The notes: generated by a model from the sequence alone, not told the origin. Numbered from the stretch's first letter, positions 31,820 through 40,715 are shown. The stretch: DNA of 53,479 nucleotides from Frankia sp. AiPs1 (GCF_023716945.1 NZ_JAMQQF010000005.1:1-53479), one strand, 5' to 3'. Translations and numbers: made by a program.

Positions 31820-32473
31820 ATGACCGAGTCTGCCCCGAACTATCTGGCGACCGTCGCGGCGGCCTATGACGACGTGGCCGAGGTGTACGCGGAGCGTTTC
31901 GCCGACGTGCTCGAGCGCCAACCGTTGGAGCGTGCGCTGCTCTGCGCGTTCGCCGACCTCGTGCGCCCCCTGCCCGGCCCGGTCGCGGACCTTGGCTGCG
32001 GGCCCGGCTACGCGACGGCCCACCTGCACCGCTCGGGGCTGGCGGTGTTCGGGGTGGACCTGTCGCCGGAGATGATCGCCGTCGCTCGACGCGCACATCC
32101 CCAGCTGCGCTTCGAGGTGGGCACGATGACCGCGCTGGACCTGCCCGACCGCGTCCTTGGCGGCGCGGTGTGCCGCTACTCGCTCATCCACACCCCACCC
32201 GCCGACATCCCCGCCATCCTCGCCGAGGTCCACCGCGTCCTGGCACCCGGCGGCCATCTGCTGCTCGGCTTCCTGGCCACCGACGAGCCCGCGGCCGGAG
32301 TACACCCCTACGACCACCGGGTCACCGGCGCCTACCGCTGGCCACCCGACCATCTCACCGAGCTGGCAGGGCAGGCGGGGCTGGTCGAGGTCGCCCAGCT
32401 GGTGCGCCCGCCGGCAGAGGGAGAACGAGGCCGACAGGCACAGCTGCTGGCCCGCCGCCCGCAGCAGACCTGA
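31820..32473 (+). CDS. Class I SAM-dependent methyltransferase (UbiE-like)
   Basis: 217 residues, ATG start. Rossmann methyltransferase motifs: I, PVADLGCGPGYATAHLHRSG, near residues 53-72; VFGVDLSPEMIAVARRAHP near 75-93; post-motif TMTALDLPDRVLGGAVCRYS; and EVHRVLAPGGHLLLGFLA near 135-152. The N-terminal YDDVAEVYAERFADVLERQP helps bind substrate. It is a small-molecule methyltransferase of unknown acceptor, downstream of the DUF574 methyltransferase and convergent with the epoxide hydrolase. Confidence 0.9.
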   Translation: MTESAPNYLATVAAAYDDVAEVYAERFADVLERQPLERALLCAFADLVRPLPGPVADLGCGPGYATAHLHRSGLAVFGVDLSPEMIAVARRAHPQLRFEVGTMTALDLPDRVLGGAVCRYSLIHTPPADIPAILAEVHRVLAPGGHLLLGFLATDEPAAGVHPYDHRVTGAYRWPPDHLTELAGQAGLVEVAQLVRPPAEGERGRQAQLLARRPQQT

Positions 32474-32595
32474 GCCTGCACCGGACTGTTCCTTCCACCC
32501 AGGGGACTGGAACAGCAGGCGGCGAGCCGGCCGGCGGCCCCGGTCCCCCAGGCCCCGTCCCCCAGGCCCGTCGCCAGACGAGCCCGCGGGGACGT

Positions 32596-33831
32596 TCAGG
32601 GCCTGCGGCCGTGGAAGGTGCGGCGCAGGTCGCCCACCCAGGCGTCGGGGTTCTCCCAGGGGATGAAGTGGCCGCCGTGATCGTGGGCGTTGACGTTGAC
32701 GTGGTGGAACCAGTCGGCCTGCGGGCCGGTCGTGAACGCCTGGACGCGCTCGGCGGCGGTGTGGATGCCGGGCGGGTTCTCGTAGGTGACGAGGGTGAGG
32801 CCGACCGGGGCCTGCACGACCGGGGTGCGGTCGTGGGCGGGGGCCCAGGGGTAGCGGTTGGCGTTGGCGTAGTACCGCATCGACGTGGCGATGGAGTTGT
32901 TCACCCAGTAGATCGTGGCGTGGGTGAGCAGGTCGTCCCTGGCGAAGACGGACTCGACGTCGCCGCCGTTGTCACTCCAGGCGTTCCAGCGTTCCAGCAG
33001 CCAGGCGAGCAGCCCGGCGGGTGAGTCGGCGAGCCCGTGGGCCAGGGTGGCGCCGTCGAGGGTGTGCACGGCGAGGTGGGACGCCGAGCGGCGGTCCAGC
33101 TCGATGATCCGGGCGCGGACGTCGGCGGGCTGGTCGTCGGTGAGGGGCCGGTTGCGGGCGAGGTCCCAGGCGCGGGGGCCGGTGAAGAAGTCCAGCGGCA
33201 ACCCGGAGCCGATGTGGATGCCGTACAGCTCGCCCGGGTACTTGTGGCCGAGCTGGCTGGTGACGATCGCGCCGATGTCGCAGCCCCCGGCGGCGTATTT
33301 CTCATAGCCCAGGGTCTCGGTCATCAGGGTGTGCCAGAGGTCGGCGACCTTCCAGAAGTTGACGTCGGGAAAGCCGGTGAGCGGGCCGGGGAAACCGAAG
33401 CCGGGCAGGGACGGCACGATCACGTCGAACGCGTCGGCGGGGTCGGCGCCGAACGCGGCCGGGTCGGCGAGCGGGTCGATCACCTTCGACCAGTGCCAGA
33501 ACGTCCACGGCCAGCCGTGGGTGAGGATCAACGGGATCGGGCGGGGGCCGCGGCCGGGTGTGCGCAGGAAGTGCACCGGGACCCCGGCGACGCTCACCTG
33601 GTAGTGCTCGTGGGCGTTGATGGCGGCCTCGGCCCTGCGCCAGTCGTAGTCGTCGCGCCAGTAGGCGACCAGCTCACGCAGGTAGCTGTCCGGGACGCCG
33701 TAGGACCAGTCCTCGTTGCCCTCGTCCAGCGGCGGACGGGTCCGACTCAGACGGGCGTGCAGGTCGTCGAGGACGTCGTCGGACACATGGATCCGGGTGG
33801 GCTCCAAGGGGAAGGCGTGCAGGGCGGCCAT
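32596..33831 (-). CDS. Epoxide hydrolase (EHN-domain alpha/beta hydrolase)
   Basis: 411 residues. An N-terminal EHN domain is at residues 1-110 (DDVLDDLHARLSRTRPP). The alpha/beta-hydrolase core has oxyanion HGWPWTFWHWSKVIDPLAD near 115, the nucleophile Asp in AAGGCDIGAIVTSQLGHKYP near 187, and the catalytic His in AHDHGGHFIPWENPD near 390. It opens epoxides with water to give diols. It would fit after a monooxygenase in xenobiotic breakdown, though no monooxygenase is adjacent. It lies 106 bp downstream of no same-strand gene, so it is probably monocistronic. Confidence 0.9.
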   Translation of the reverse strand: MAALHAFPLEPTRIHVSDDVLDDLHARLSRTRPPLDEGNEDWSYGVPDSYLRELVAYWRDDYDWRRAEAAINAHEHYQVSVAGVPVHFLRTPGRGPRPIPLILTHGWPWTFWHWSKVIDPLADPAAFGADPADAFDVIVPSLPGFGFPGPLTGFPDVNFWKVADLWHTLMTETLGYEKYAAGGCDIGAIVTSQLGHKYPGELYGIHIGSGLPLDFFTGPRAWDLARNRPLTDDQPADVRARIIELDRRSASHLAVHTLDGATLAHGLADSPAGLLAWLLERWNAWSDNGGDVESVFARDDLLTHATIYWVNNSIATSMRYYANANRYPWAPAHDRTPVVQAPVGLTLVTYENPPGIHTAAERVQAFTTGPQADWFHHVNVNAHDHGGHFIPWENPDAWVGDLRRTFHGRRP

Positions 33832-33937
33832 GGCGTGATTCTCCTACCGGGTAGCCAGGCGCGGGGGGTTACGGCCGCGCCATCCGGCAGGGGGTACCAG
33901 GACCTTGAGAACGACCTGCGAGAAACGGCCCGGGGGG

Positions 33938-34744
33938 TCAGAGAAGGTCCTCAAGTCGGGTGGCGACCTGGCGGTAGCGGCTGACCGGAACGAGGTGCAC
34001 ACCGGCGAAGGCGCCGCTGTCGCGCAGCCGGAGCACCTGGTCGCAGGCCGCTTCGACCCCGGCCGCCTGGTCCCGTTCGACCGCGTCGACGAGGTCGTCG
34101 GGGATGTCGATGTCGGGGATGGTCGTGGCGAGGCGGCGGGCCATCCCGGCGCTCGCGAGGACCATCACGCCGGCGTAGACCGGCAGGTCGACCGGATGGG
34201 CGTCGCGCCAGCGCAGCAGGGCGTCCACCGAGTAGCTGACCTGTACGAACAGGAAGTCGGCCGCTCGTTTCCAGGCGGGCAGTGGACGTAGGCCGGCCGC
34301 GGCGCCGACCCGGAACGCCGGCCTGTCCGCGAAGACCGGATCCTCGCCGGCCGCGCGGGCCTCGTCCATCATCGCGCGCACGGTCAGGTCGCTGGTCCGG
34401 TTCCCGGCGGTGGGTTTGTCGCCGTGGACGAACAGGAACTCCTCGACGCCGTAGGCCGCGGCGGTGAGCAGGTCGCGGCGAAAGCCCAGCAGGTTACGGT
34501 CGCGGGAGTTCACGCAGGCGATGCTGCGGCCCCCCATCGCCTGCACCTCGTGGGCGACGGCAATGCTCGACACCGTCGCGCGTCCGATGTGGTTGTCGGG
34601 GATCAGGAACGCGTCGGTGACCGGGCTCAGGACGCCGATCTGGTGGCGGGCGTGGGTCAGGTCCGGTCGGGTCGGCGGCTCGATCTCGCAGATCAGCTCG
34701 AAGCCGCGCGCCGGACGTCCGTGACCCGCCGTGGATTCCTGCAT
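33938..34744 (-). CDS. Methylenetetrahydrofolate reductase-like protein
   Basis: 268 residues from ATG at 34744. A TIM barrel with MTHFR features: FELICEIEPPTRPDLTHARH at residues 15-34, DAFLIPDNHIGRATVSSIAV near 44-63, and GGRSIACVNSRDRNLLGFRR near 71-90. GVEEFLFVHGDKP near residue 100 carries the folate/FAD-site Asp. Small actinobacterial homologues of this type are partners of methyltransferases in one-carbon catabolism and may be MetF-like without the regulatory domain. The frame extends to 35113 but is low-quality there. TATCCT six bases before ATG suggests a leaderless transcript. Confidence 0.85.
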   Translation of the reverse strand: MQESTAGHGRPARGFELICEIEPPTRPDLTHARHQIGVLSPVTDAFLIPDNHIGRATVSSIAVAHEVQAMGGRSIACVNSRDRNLLGFRRDLLTAAAYGVEEFLFVHGDKPTAGNRTSDLTVRAMMDEARAAGEDPVFADRPAFRVGAAAGLRPLPAWKRAADFLFVQVSYSVDALLRWRDAHPVDLPVYAGVMVLASAGMARRLATTIPDIDIPDDLVDAVERDQAAGVEAACDQVLRLRDSGAFAGVHLVPVSRYRQVATRLEDLL

Positions 34745-35167
34745 CCGGACAGGATAGGACGCCACGATCCACCGACCACAGCCACACCGCACGGTGCGCT
34801 GCGCCGCCGTGGCGCACCGGAGGAACGGTCTGGGCAGCAGACCCCGGCCGCGAAATGTCCGGCTGCGCCGGCGGGCTCGCCGCGGCCGCCGCCGTCGCCG
34901 CCGGTCAGCCCGTCGCCCAGGTCGCCGAGGAGCCGCGCCACCCTCTGCCGCCACCTGCCCACGAGTCCCGGGCCGCCTACCACGGCTGGAACATCGACCA
35001 GGGGCGCCTGGCAGGCCGGGCGCCCCTGCGGGTCCGGGATGGCGCCCATGCTGCGCCGCATCACCGGCCCTGAGGCCGCCCGCAGCGACTGACCAGCAGC
35101 GACCGGCACCCACTACGTGACATCACCACTACTTGACATCGCCAGGTACCTGGCTTAGCTTTCCTCC
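34745..35167. other. 423-bp region upstream of the MTHFR-like and PadR genes
   Basis: It holds the divergent promoters: TATCCT at 34751-34756 (minus strand) for the MTHFR-like gene and TTGACA/TAGCTT at 35133-35161 for PadR. Open frames between 34790 and 35110 are Arg/Pro-rich, match nothing I recognise, and are not called. Confidence 0.5.
35133..35161 (+). promoter_or_regulatory. PadR promoter with overlapping operator
   Basis: TTGACA (35133-35138), a 17-bp spacer and TAGCTT (35156-35161) form a clear sigma-70-type promoter. The spacer contains the perfect 14-bp palindrome GCCAGGTACCTGGC (35141-35154). Repressor binding there would block RNA polymerase. The ATG is at 35168, so the leader is very short or absent. 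Confidence 0.75.
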
Positions 35168-35530
35168 ATGGCGCCGACGCATGATCCCCAGCTGCTCAAG
35201 GGCGTCCTGTCGTTGCTGCTGCTACGACTGCTCGCCGAACGCGAGTCCTACGGCTACGACATCGTCCAGCGGCTGCGCGCACTCGGACTGTCGGACATCA
35301 GCGAGGGCAGCGTGTACCCGGCCCTGGCACGCCTGGAACGCGAGGGCCGGGTACAGACACGCCTGGTGGCCTCCCGATCCGGACCGGCCCGCAAGTACTA
35401 CCGGCCGACCGCGGCCGGTACCCGGGCCCTGGCGGAGGGCACCACAAGCTGGCTGTCGCTGGTCGCGGTGGTCCATCCCGTGCTGGTCCGACGCCCCCCC
35501 GACCCGCCCACCTCACCGGAGGACACCTGA
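35168..35530 (+). CDS. PadR-family transcriptional repressor
   Basis: 120 residues. PadR winged helix: LKGVLSLLLLRLLAERESYG, YDIVQRLRALGLSDISEGSV, YPALARLEREGRVQTRLVAS (residues 11-72), and KYYRPTAAGTRALAEGTTSW with the wing. The short C-terminal tail matches the small PadR-s2 subgroup. It probably autoregulates through the palindrome inside its promoter. It is followed one base after its stop by the membrane protein gene at 35532, the usual PadR plus HAAS-type partner arrangement. Confidence 0.93.
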   Translation: MAPTHDPQLLKGVLSLLLLRLLAERESYGYDIVQRLRALGLSDISEGSVYPALARLEREGRVQTRLVASRSGPARKYYRPTAAGTRALAEGTTSWLSLVAVVHPVLVRRPPDPPTSPEDT

Positions 35531-35531
35531 G

Positions 35532-36131
35532 ATGGCCACGCCGCATGCAACCCTCGACCGGCTACGCATCGAACGCGTCGTGTGGACGATGGACACCCGG
35601 TTGCAGGACCTGCCGCGCCGATCCCGCATCGCCCGGCGGCGGGAACTGCGCGACAACCTGCGGGCCGCGGCCGAGGACGTCGGGGTCGGCCGCGCCGTGG
35701 ATCAGCTCGGCGATCTGCGCATCCTCGCGGCCGGCTACCTCGCCGCCGAGTACGGCGAGCTGTCCCGGCGGCCGTCCTGGACGGCCGCGGCCGTCACCAT
35801 CTTCCTCGTCGAGGCCGTGATGACGCTGCTCGACTACGCCACCAGGGCCGCCTTCGACGCCGGGATCACCACGACCACCCCGCATGCCACCGGCACCTTC
35901 CACTGGACCGGCGTGCCCTACCTGATCAGCGACGGGACCTTCACCTATCTCGACGGCACGCACACCTCCGACGGCGGGGCCTGGACCCCGCTGGTCTACG
36001 TGCTCATGTTCGCCGGGGCCTTCACCGCCGGACGGATGTGGCGGCTGATCTCCGCCTGGCGGCGCCAGCGCCACCAGACCCCCCTGGCCGTCGCCGAAGC
36101 CGAAAAGGAAAAAAGCGGCGGTCGGGCCTGA
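35532..36131 (+). CDS. Membrane protein, PadR partner (HAAS-like)
   Basis: 199 residues. The first about 75 residues are helical and charged (RRSRIARRRELRDNLRAAAE, DQLGDLRILAAGYLAAEYGE), like the HAAS-type cytoplasmic domain found next to PadR regulators. Two membrane segments follow: TAAAVTIFLVEAVMTLLDY near 85-103 and PLVYVLMFAGAFTAGRMW near 158-175. The loop between is probably outside. Start spacing after PadR is one base. The likely role is membrane-signal or transport-associated modulation of the PadR circuit; no enzymatic motif is seen. Confidence 0.8.
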   Translation: MATPHATLDRLRIERVVWTMDTRLQDLPRRSRIARRRELRDNLRAAAEDVGVGRAVDQLGDLRILAAGYLAAEYGELSRRPSWTAAAVTIFLVEAVMTLLDYATRAAFDAGITTTTPHATGTFHWTGVPYLISDGTFTYLDGTHTSDGGAWTPLVYVLMFAGAFTAGRMWRLISAWRRQRHQTPLAVAEAEKEKSGGRA

Positions 36132-36187
36132 CATCGCGGCGCTGCGGAACACCCGCGGCGCGCAGACCACGAGGATCGCCGTGCGGC

Positions 36188-37273
36188 TCAGGGCCGCACC
36201 GGTGCGAGGCCGGCGGCCAGGTCGTGGATGCCCTGGTGGTCGCGGCCCTGAATCCAGACCTGGGTGCCGGCGCGCTCGAACCGAAGGTGGCCCTGCTCGG
36301 GGTCGGCGGCCGGCGACCACCAACGCGCCGGGGTGCCATCCGCCAACACGATCGTCTCCCACTGCGCCGGGTCCGCCATCCTCGCCCCCCGGGACTGGAC
36401 GAACCACAGGCGACGGTCCAGGGGGCGTCCCCCGGACGGGTACGCCATCACCGCGATCCCGTCCTCGTCGGCATCGACGCTGCCGAAGTAGGCCTCGTCG
36501 CGGGGACTGAGCAGGGTGAAGTCCACCTCACCGGCCAGTGCCGCCAGCCGCCGCGGCCGGCGGCCGGGCGAGGCCGGCTCGGAGTCCTCGACGGGACCGA
36601 CGGTGTCCAGCTCGAAGCGGCCCGCCTCCAGCGGCCCGTCGACCTGCGGGTGACCCAGGGTGGCCCGCTCGACCTCCCGCTCGCCGGACCACGCAGTCAG
36701 CTCCACCAGCAGCCCGGTGGCGTCGTCGACGACAAGGTCGTAGGCGTCGCCCGCGGGAAGGCCGTGGATCTGACGCAGTGCCCCCGGCTCGCGCAGCACC
36801 CCGCGCAGCCAGGTCGCCCGCCGCCCCTGACGGTCCTGCACGCCGCGCACGGACATCGACAGGGCGGCCAGCACCTGCCAGGGCCGCACCAGCACAAGCT
36901 CGGAAATCCACAGGGCGACAGCCCGATTGCCAGGCTCGCCGGGGTATGAACCCTGCACCTGACCGTCGCGACGCCGCCGCCACTGGTCGCCCCGCACCAC
37001 GGTCACCGCGTCGCCGTCATGCCAGTCGATGCGCAGCAGGTCCGGGGCGGCCAGCAGGGAACCGCTGCGCTGCTCGACCGCGCCGGCCGCCGCACTCGGC
37101 CAGGGGGCGCCGGGCGGGAAAATCACCGGGGGTAGTCCGAGGGCCGCCTGGGTCGCCTTCTGCGCCGCGCTGCGCGCCTCGCCGTCGACCCGCCAGTGCA
37201 ACTCGGCCCGCAGGGAGGTCCACCGGCCCGTGGACGTGACCATCGCTTCGAGCGCGTCTCCCAGCACCGTCAT
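36188..37273 (-). CDS. Hypothetical actinobacterial protein
   Basis: 361 residues from ATG at 37273; in-frame ATG codons upstream come from a 20-21-bp tandem repeat, so the start is ambiguous (up to 37336). No signal peptide or membrane segment. The middle part (residues about 90-230: LLRIDWHDGDAVTVVRGDQW, then LRQIHGLPAGDAYDLVVDDATG, LVELTAWSGEREVERATLG) has the rhythm of a LolA/RseB-like beta-sheet fold, which is only an impression. I do not recognise the family. It is isolated between convergent and divergent neighbours. Confidence 0.7.
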   Translation of the reverse strand: MTVLGDALEAMVTSTGRWTSLRAELHWRVDGEARSAAQKATQAALGLPPVIFPPGAPWPSAAAGAVEQRSGSLLAAPDLLRIDWHDGDAVTVVRGDQWRRRRDGQVQGSYPGEPGNRAVALWISELVLVRPWQVLAALSMSVRGVQDRQGRRATWLRGVLREPGALRQIHGLPAGDAYDLVVDDATGLLVELTAWSGEREVERATLGHPQVDGPLEAGRFELDTVGPVEDSEPASPGRRPRRLAALAGEVDFTLLSPRDEAYFGSVDADEDGIAVMAYPSGGRPLDRRLWFVQSRGARMADPAQWETIVLADGTPARWWSPAADPEQGHLRFERAGTQVWIQGRDHQGIHDLAAGLAPVRP

Positions 37274-37320
37274 GACCAATACCGCACCGTCATGAACCAA
37301 CACCGCACCGTCATGACCAC
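37266..37320. repeat. 20-21-bp tandem repeat at the 5' end of the hypothetical gene
   Basis: CACCGTCATGACCAATACCG, CACCGTCATGAACCAACACCG and CACCGTCATGACC follow each other. On the minus strand each unit contains an ATG, so the gene has three phase-shifted or alternative start codons. Confidence 0.75.
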
Positions 37321-37597
37321 CACCGTGACACACCATCGGCCACCGAGTGGCATGGATCGACTACCACGACGAACACGACCCGGCACCGTCCCGCTCGCCC
37401 CTGCCGGGAACCTGCGCACGACACCGCCGGGGCTCGCAGTCGTGTTTTGTGGGAAAGCCACAAGGACAGGCCGCTGACCTCGGCGCCGTCAGAGCTGGGC
37501 CCGCCGCGACGCGGCTGCGAAGGTGAACCCCGAACAACGGCAGTGGGACGGTGACATGACCGTCCCGCGCCGCCACGGCAACGGAAGGGGACACAAG
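37274..37597. other. 324-bp gap between divergent genes
   Basis: It contains the tandem repeat above and presumably both promoters. The open frame running from 37523 into the ketoacyl synthase is excluded because GGAAGGGG directly precedes GTG at 37598. Nothing else is recognised. Confidence 0.5.
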
Positions 37598-38812
37598 GTG
37601 GTGCACGACACAATCGTGGTCACGGGGATCGGTGCGATGACCCCGCTCGGAGGCGACCTCGACACCACGTGGAGCGGGCTGCTCGCGGGCCGCTCCGGCA
37701 TCACCGTCCTCACCGACGCCTGGGCGGCGGACCTGCCCGTGCGACTGGCCGCCCCGCTGCCCGTCGACCCCGGCGCGTCGCTGCCCCGCAAGGAAAGCCG
37801 CCGCCTCGACCGCTGCGAGCAGATGGCGATCGTCACCGCCCGCGAGGCCTGGGCGCACGCCGGCCGGCCCGAGGTCGACCCGACGCGCCTCGCCGTCGTC
37901 ATCGGCACCGGCTACGGCGGGGTCGCCTCCACCCTCAGCCAGCACCGCATCGTCGAAGCCGGCAACGCTCGCAAGATGTCCCCCCACGCGATCATCATGC
38001 TGATGGCCAACGGGCCGGCCGCCTGGGTCAGCATCGACCTCGGCGCCCGCGCCGGCGCCCGCACGCCGATCAGCGCCTGCGCCTCCGGGGCCGAGGCGAT
38101 CGCCGTCGGCATGGAAATGATCCAGCACGACCTTGCCGACGTCGTCGTCGCCGGCGGCGTCGAGGCCGCCATCGACAACCTGCCGTTGGCCGCGTTCGCG
38201 CAGATGAGGGCCCTGTCGACCCGCCACGACGACCCCGAGGCCGCCTCCCGCCCCTTCGACGCCGACCGCGACGGCTTCGTCCTCGGCGAGGGCGCCGGCA
38301 TCGTCGTGCTGGAACGGCAGTCCTTCGCCGCCGCCCGCGGCGCCCGGGTGCACGCCGTCGCCGCCGGCGCCGCGGTCAACTCCGACGCCCTCGACATCGT
38401 CACCGCCGACCCCGCCGGGCAGTCCCGCGCCATCAGCACCGCCCTGGCCCGGGCGGGCCTGGTGCCCACCGACATCGGCCTCGTGCACGCCCACGCCACC
38501 TCCACCCCGGTCGGCGACCCGCTCGAAGCCCAGGCGATCGCGGACACCATCGGCACCCATCCGGCGGTCACCGCGACGAAGTCGATGACCGGCCACACCC
38601 TCGGCGCCGCCGGCGCCATCGGCGCGATCGCGGCGATCTGCGCCCTGCGCGACGGCGCGATCCCCCCCGTGCGCAACCTCGACCGCCTCGACCCGGCGAT
38701 CAAACTCGACGTGGTCACCGGCGCCGCCCGCCACGACACCGTCCACGCCGCCGTCGCCAACGCCTTCGGCTTCGGCGGCCACAACGCCACCCTGGTCTTC
38801 ACCGCCGCCTGA
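37598..38812 (+). CDS. Beta-ketoacyl-ACP synthase II-like enzyme (FabF type)
   Basis: 404 residues from GTG at 37598; GTG at 37601 is possible. The thiolase fold has the complete triad: nucleophile Cys near residue 161 (PISACASGAEAIAVGMEMI), His near 300 (VHAHATSTPVGDPLEA), and Lys/His near 328/332 (TKSMTGHTLGAAGAIGA), plus the closing NAFGFGGHNATLVF. It condenses acyl-ACP with malonyl-ACP. No acyl carrier, chain-length factor or reductase is adjacent, so it is not part of a visible polyketide cluster and may be an extra fatty-acid synthase component. Confidence 0.93.
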   Translation: MVHDTIVVTGIGAMTPLGGDLDTTWSGLLAGRSGITVLTDAWAADLPVRLAAPLPVDPGASLPRKESRRLDRCEQMAIVTAREAWAHAGRPEVDPTRLAVVIGTGYGGVASTLSQHRIVEAGNARKMSPHAIIMLMANGPAAWVSIDLGARAGARTPISACASGAEAIAVGMEMIQHDLADVVVAGGVEAAIDNLPLAAFAQMRALSTRHDDPEAASRPFDADRDGFVLGEGAGIVVLERQSFAAARGARVHAVAAGAAVNSDALDIVTADPAGQSRAISTALARAGLVPTDIGLVHAHATSTPVGDPLEAQAIADTIGTHPAVTATKSMTGHTLGAAGAIGAIAAICALRDGAIPPVRNLDRLDPAIKLDVVTGAARHDTVHAAVANAFGFGGHNATLVFTAA

Positions 38813-39043
38813 CCCCCGGCCCCCTGGACCCGGACTGCCTTTCCCCCGCCCCCGACGACCCTGCGGTCCCTCGACCCCGCGCACCGCAGGCGGGGCGACC
38901 GACCAATCCGCGGCGCCCGCGGCCACGAACACCATCGGGGCCGCCGGCGCCGGGCCGTCCGCCGAACTCTGGCGCCCACCCGACGAACGACCACCCGGAT
39001 CGACGCTTGGTTGCAACCAGATCGTGCGCAACCCTGCCAACGC

Positions 39044-39514
39044 CTATCGTGCGGCGGTGAGCTGTTCTCGGAGAACGTCACCATGGCCGGCGTGACGGGC
39101 GAAATCCTCGATCAGGAGCAGGTAGACAAACCGCAGGCTGACATCACCGGCGCGGGGGTGCGCCTTGGTGTCGTCGAGCTCGAAGTCAGCGGCGATCACG
39201 CGGGAACGCTCGCTGGCACGCTCGAACTCGGCGATCACGTCGGCCAGCGTTTCGCCGTCGGCGACGACGAAACTGCCGTCGTCACCGGTGGCGTAGCCGT
39301 CGCATGCGGACTCGTCCAGGCCGAGCAGGGTGCGTTGGAACCAGATGCGCTCGGCGGTGGCGGCGTGTTTGATCAGCCCGATCGGTGTGGTCAGGGAGAC
39401 GACCAGGCGCCGCCGTGCATCGGTCTCGGACAGCCCTCGCGCGGTGTCGATGAGCGCCTGCCGGTTGCGGTCAAGAAAGCCCTCCAACATGAGACGTTCG
39501 GGTCCGGCGGTCAT
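39044..39514 (-). CDS. DinB-like DUF664 protein
   Basis: 156 residues from ATG at 39514; GTG at 39532 would add six. A four-helix DinB/DUF664 bundle with metal-type His residues in TTPIGLIKHAATAERIWFQR near residue 45 and EDFARHAGHGDVLREQL (HxxH) near the C-terminus, as in mini-circle/YfiT-like proteins and mycothiol-dependent enzymes. The proposed role is thiol-dependent metal-assisted transferase or maleylpyruvate-isomerase-like chemistry. A GATAAT-like -10 sits just upstream, so the leader is short. Confidence 0.9.
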   Translation of the reverse strand: MTAGPERLMLEGFLDRNRQALIDTARGLSETDARRRLVVSLTTPIGLIKHAATAERIWFQRTLLGLDESACDGYATGDDGSFVVADGETLADVIAEFERASERSRVIAADFELDDTKAHPRAGDVSLRFVYLLLIEDFARHAGHGDVLREQLTAAR

Positions 39515-39812
39515 CCGGGGCCATCGGAACACTAATTATCCGGCTTTCTGGGTTGAAAGGACATGGACGGATCAGACCATGGGCGCGTACTCGAGCAGCA
39601 TGAGGGTCGATCGGACAGGGCTCGTCTCGATTACCGAGGAGAACACCGATGACATCGGTGCCGGAGGCCCGCCGGAGAGGTAGGCGCTGCAAACGCTTCT
39701 CGGCCCTTGTCGAAGGGTCCTCGGGGAATGCCGTGTCCAGAGCCGAGGAGCAAGCCGGAGCGATTATAAGGATAACATCCAAGCTATGCGCGACTCGTCG
39801 CCCGAAGACGGG
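39515..39812. other. 298-bp region with a perfect palindrome and tiny overlapping frames
   Basis: CACCGATG-A-CATCGGTG (39644-39660) is a perfect 17-bp palindrome. A 29-codon frame (ATG near 39563, AAAGGA upstream) ends in a TGA that overlaps an ATG at 39649 (AGGAG upstream), which opens a 69-codon frame to 39858. Neither peptide resembles a known protein and the second overlaps the next gene, so I do not call them. A lower-GC stretch lies at 39765-39785. Confidence 0.4.
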
Positions 39813-40715
39813 TCAGTCCACGAGTAGCACGAGTTTGCCGCGCACCGTTCCAGCTTGACCGACCCGATGCGCCTGGGCCACCTCGGCCAACGGGAAGGTC
39901 CGGCCGATCCTGATGGAGAATCGCCCCGCTTCGGCCATGCGAGCAACCTGACCCAACGCGTAGGTGGCGCGGCCGCTGTCGCCGCGGCTGAAGCGGACGC
40001 CAGTCCGCTGCGCGCCGAGGAAGTCAGCGACCGTGATCACACGCTCGGGTGCGCCCGCGAGCTCGACGAGTTCGGGAAGAACACCGCTGCCAGCGACGTC
40101 CAGCGCACAATCGACGCCCGACGGTGTGATCGCCCGGACTCGTCCGCCCATCCCCTCGCCGTATGCCACCGGCTCGGCGCCAAGCGAGCGGAGGGTTTCG
40201 TGCATGCCTGGACTGGCCGTCCCAATGACGCGTGCGCCGCGCTGCACCGCGAGCTGGACGGCGGCACTCCCGACGCTGCCGGATGCCCCGTTGACGAGCA
40301 CGGTGCTGCCCGCCGTCACGCCGAGCTGGTCGAGCGAGCGTGCTGCGGTCTCGGCCGCGACGGGGATCGCTGCTGCTCTCACATAGTCAAGCGAGGACGG
40401 GATGGGGGCCCAGTGGGACAGCACAGTGAGCTCCGCCTGGGCGGCGCCGTACGGTGAAGCTCCGAAGACCCGGTCGCCCACCGCGACGCCGCGGACGTCG
40501 TCGCCGATCTCGTCGACGATGCCCGCAGCCTCGTAGCCCAGGGTCTGCGGCAGTTCTTCGTCCAACAGGCCCTGACGCTTCTTCCAGTCGCCGGCGTTGA
40601 TGCCAGCGGCACGGACCCTGATGCGTATCTCTGCGGCGCGGGGACGTGGATCGGGGAGATCGATGATCTCAAGGACCTCCGGGCCACCGAACCGGCTGAA
40701 CTGTACTGCCTTCAC
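39813..40715 (-). CDS. Zinc-free MDR oxidoreductase (quinone-oxidoreductase-like)
   Basis: 300 residues, ATG start. Medium-chain dehydrogenase fold: MKAVQFSRFGGPEVLEIIDL at the start, LGYEAAGIVDEIGDDVRGVA near residues 58-78, and the Rossmann motif STVLVNGASGSVGSAAVQLA near 137-156. It ends VAQAHRVGQAGTVRGKLVLL. It lacks the Cys/His zinc ligands, so it belongs to the NADPH:quinone reductase branch acting on quinones or enones. It is slightly short for the family (usually 310-330), with a compact middle. No operon partner is adjacent. Confidence 0.92.
   Translation of the reverse strand: MKAVQFSRFGGPEVLEIIDLPDPRPRAAEIRIRVRAAGINAGDWKKRQGLLDEELPQTLGYEAAGIVDEIGDDVRGVAVGDRVFGASPYGAAQAELTVLSHWAPIPSSLDYVRAAAIPVAAETAARSLDQLGVTAGSTVLVNGASGSVGSAAVQLAVQRGARVIGTASPGMHETLRSLGAEPVAYGEGMGGRVRAITPSGVDCALDVAGSGVLPELVELAGAPERVITVADFLGAQRTGVRFSRGDSGRATYALGQVARMAEAGRFSIRIGRTFPLAEVAQAHRVGQAGTVRGKLVLLVD

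Noticed and set aside
34794-35120. Plus-strand frames between the MTHFR-like and PadR genes
   Set aside because: Arg/Pro-rich composition, no ribosome site, no recognisable family.
37523-37597. N-terminal extension of the ketoacyl synthase
   Set aside because: The family begins at the VVTGIGAMTPLG strand, and a strong ribosome site precedes GTG at 37598.
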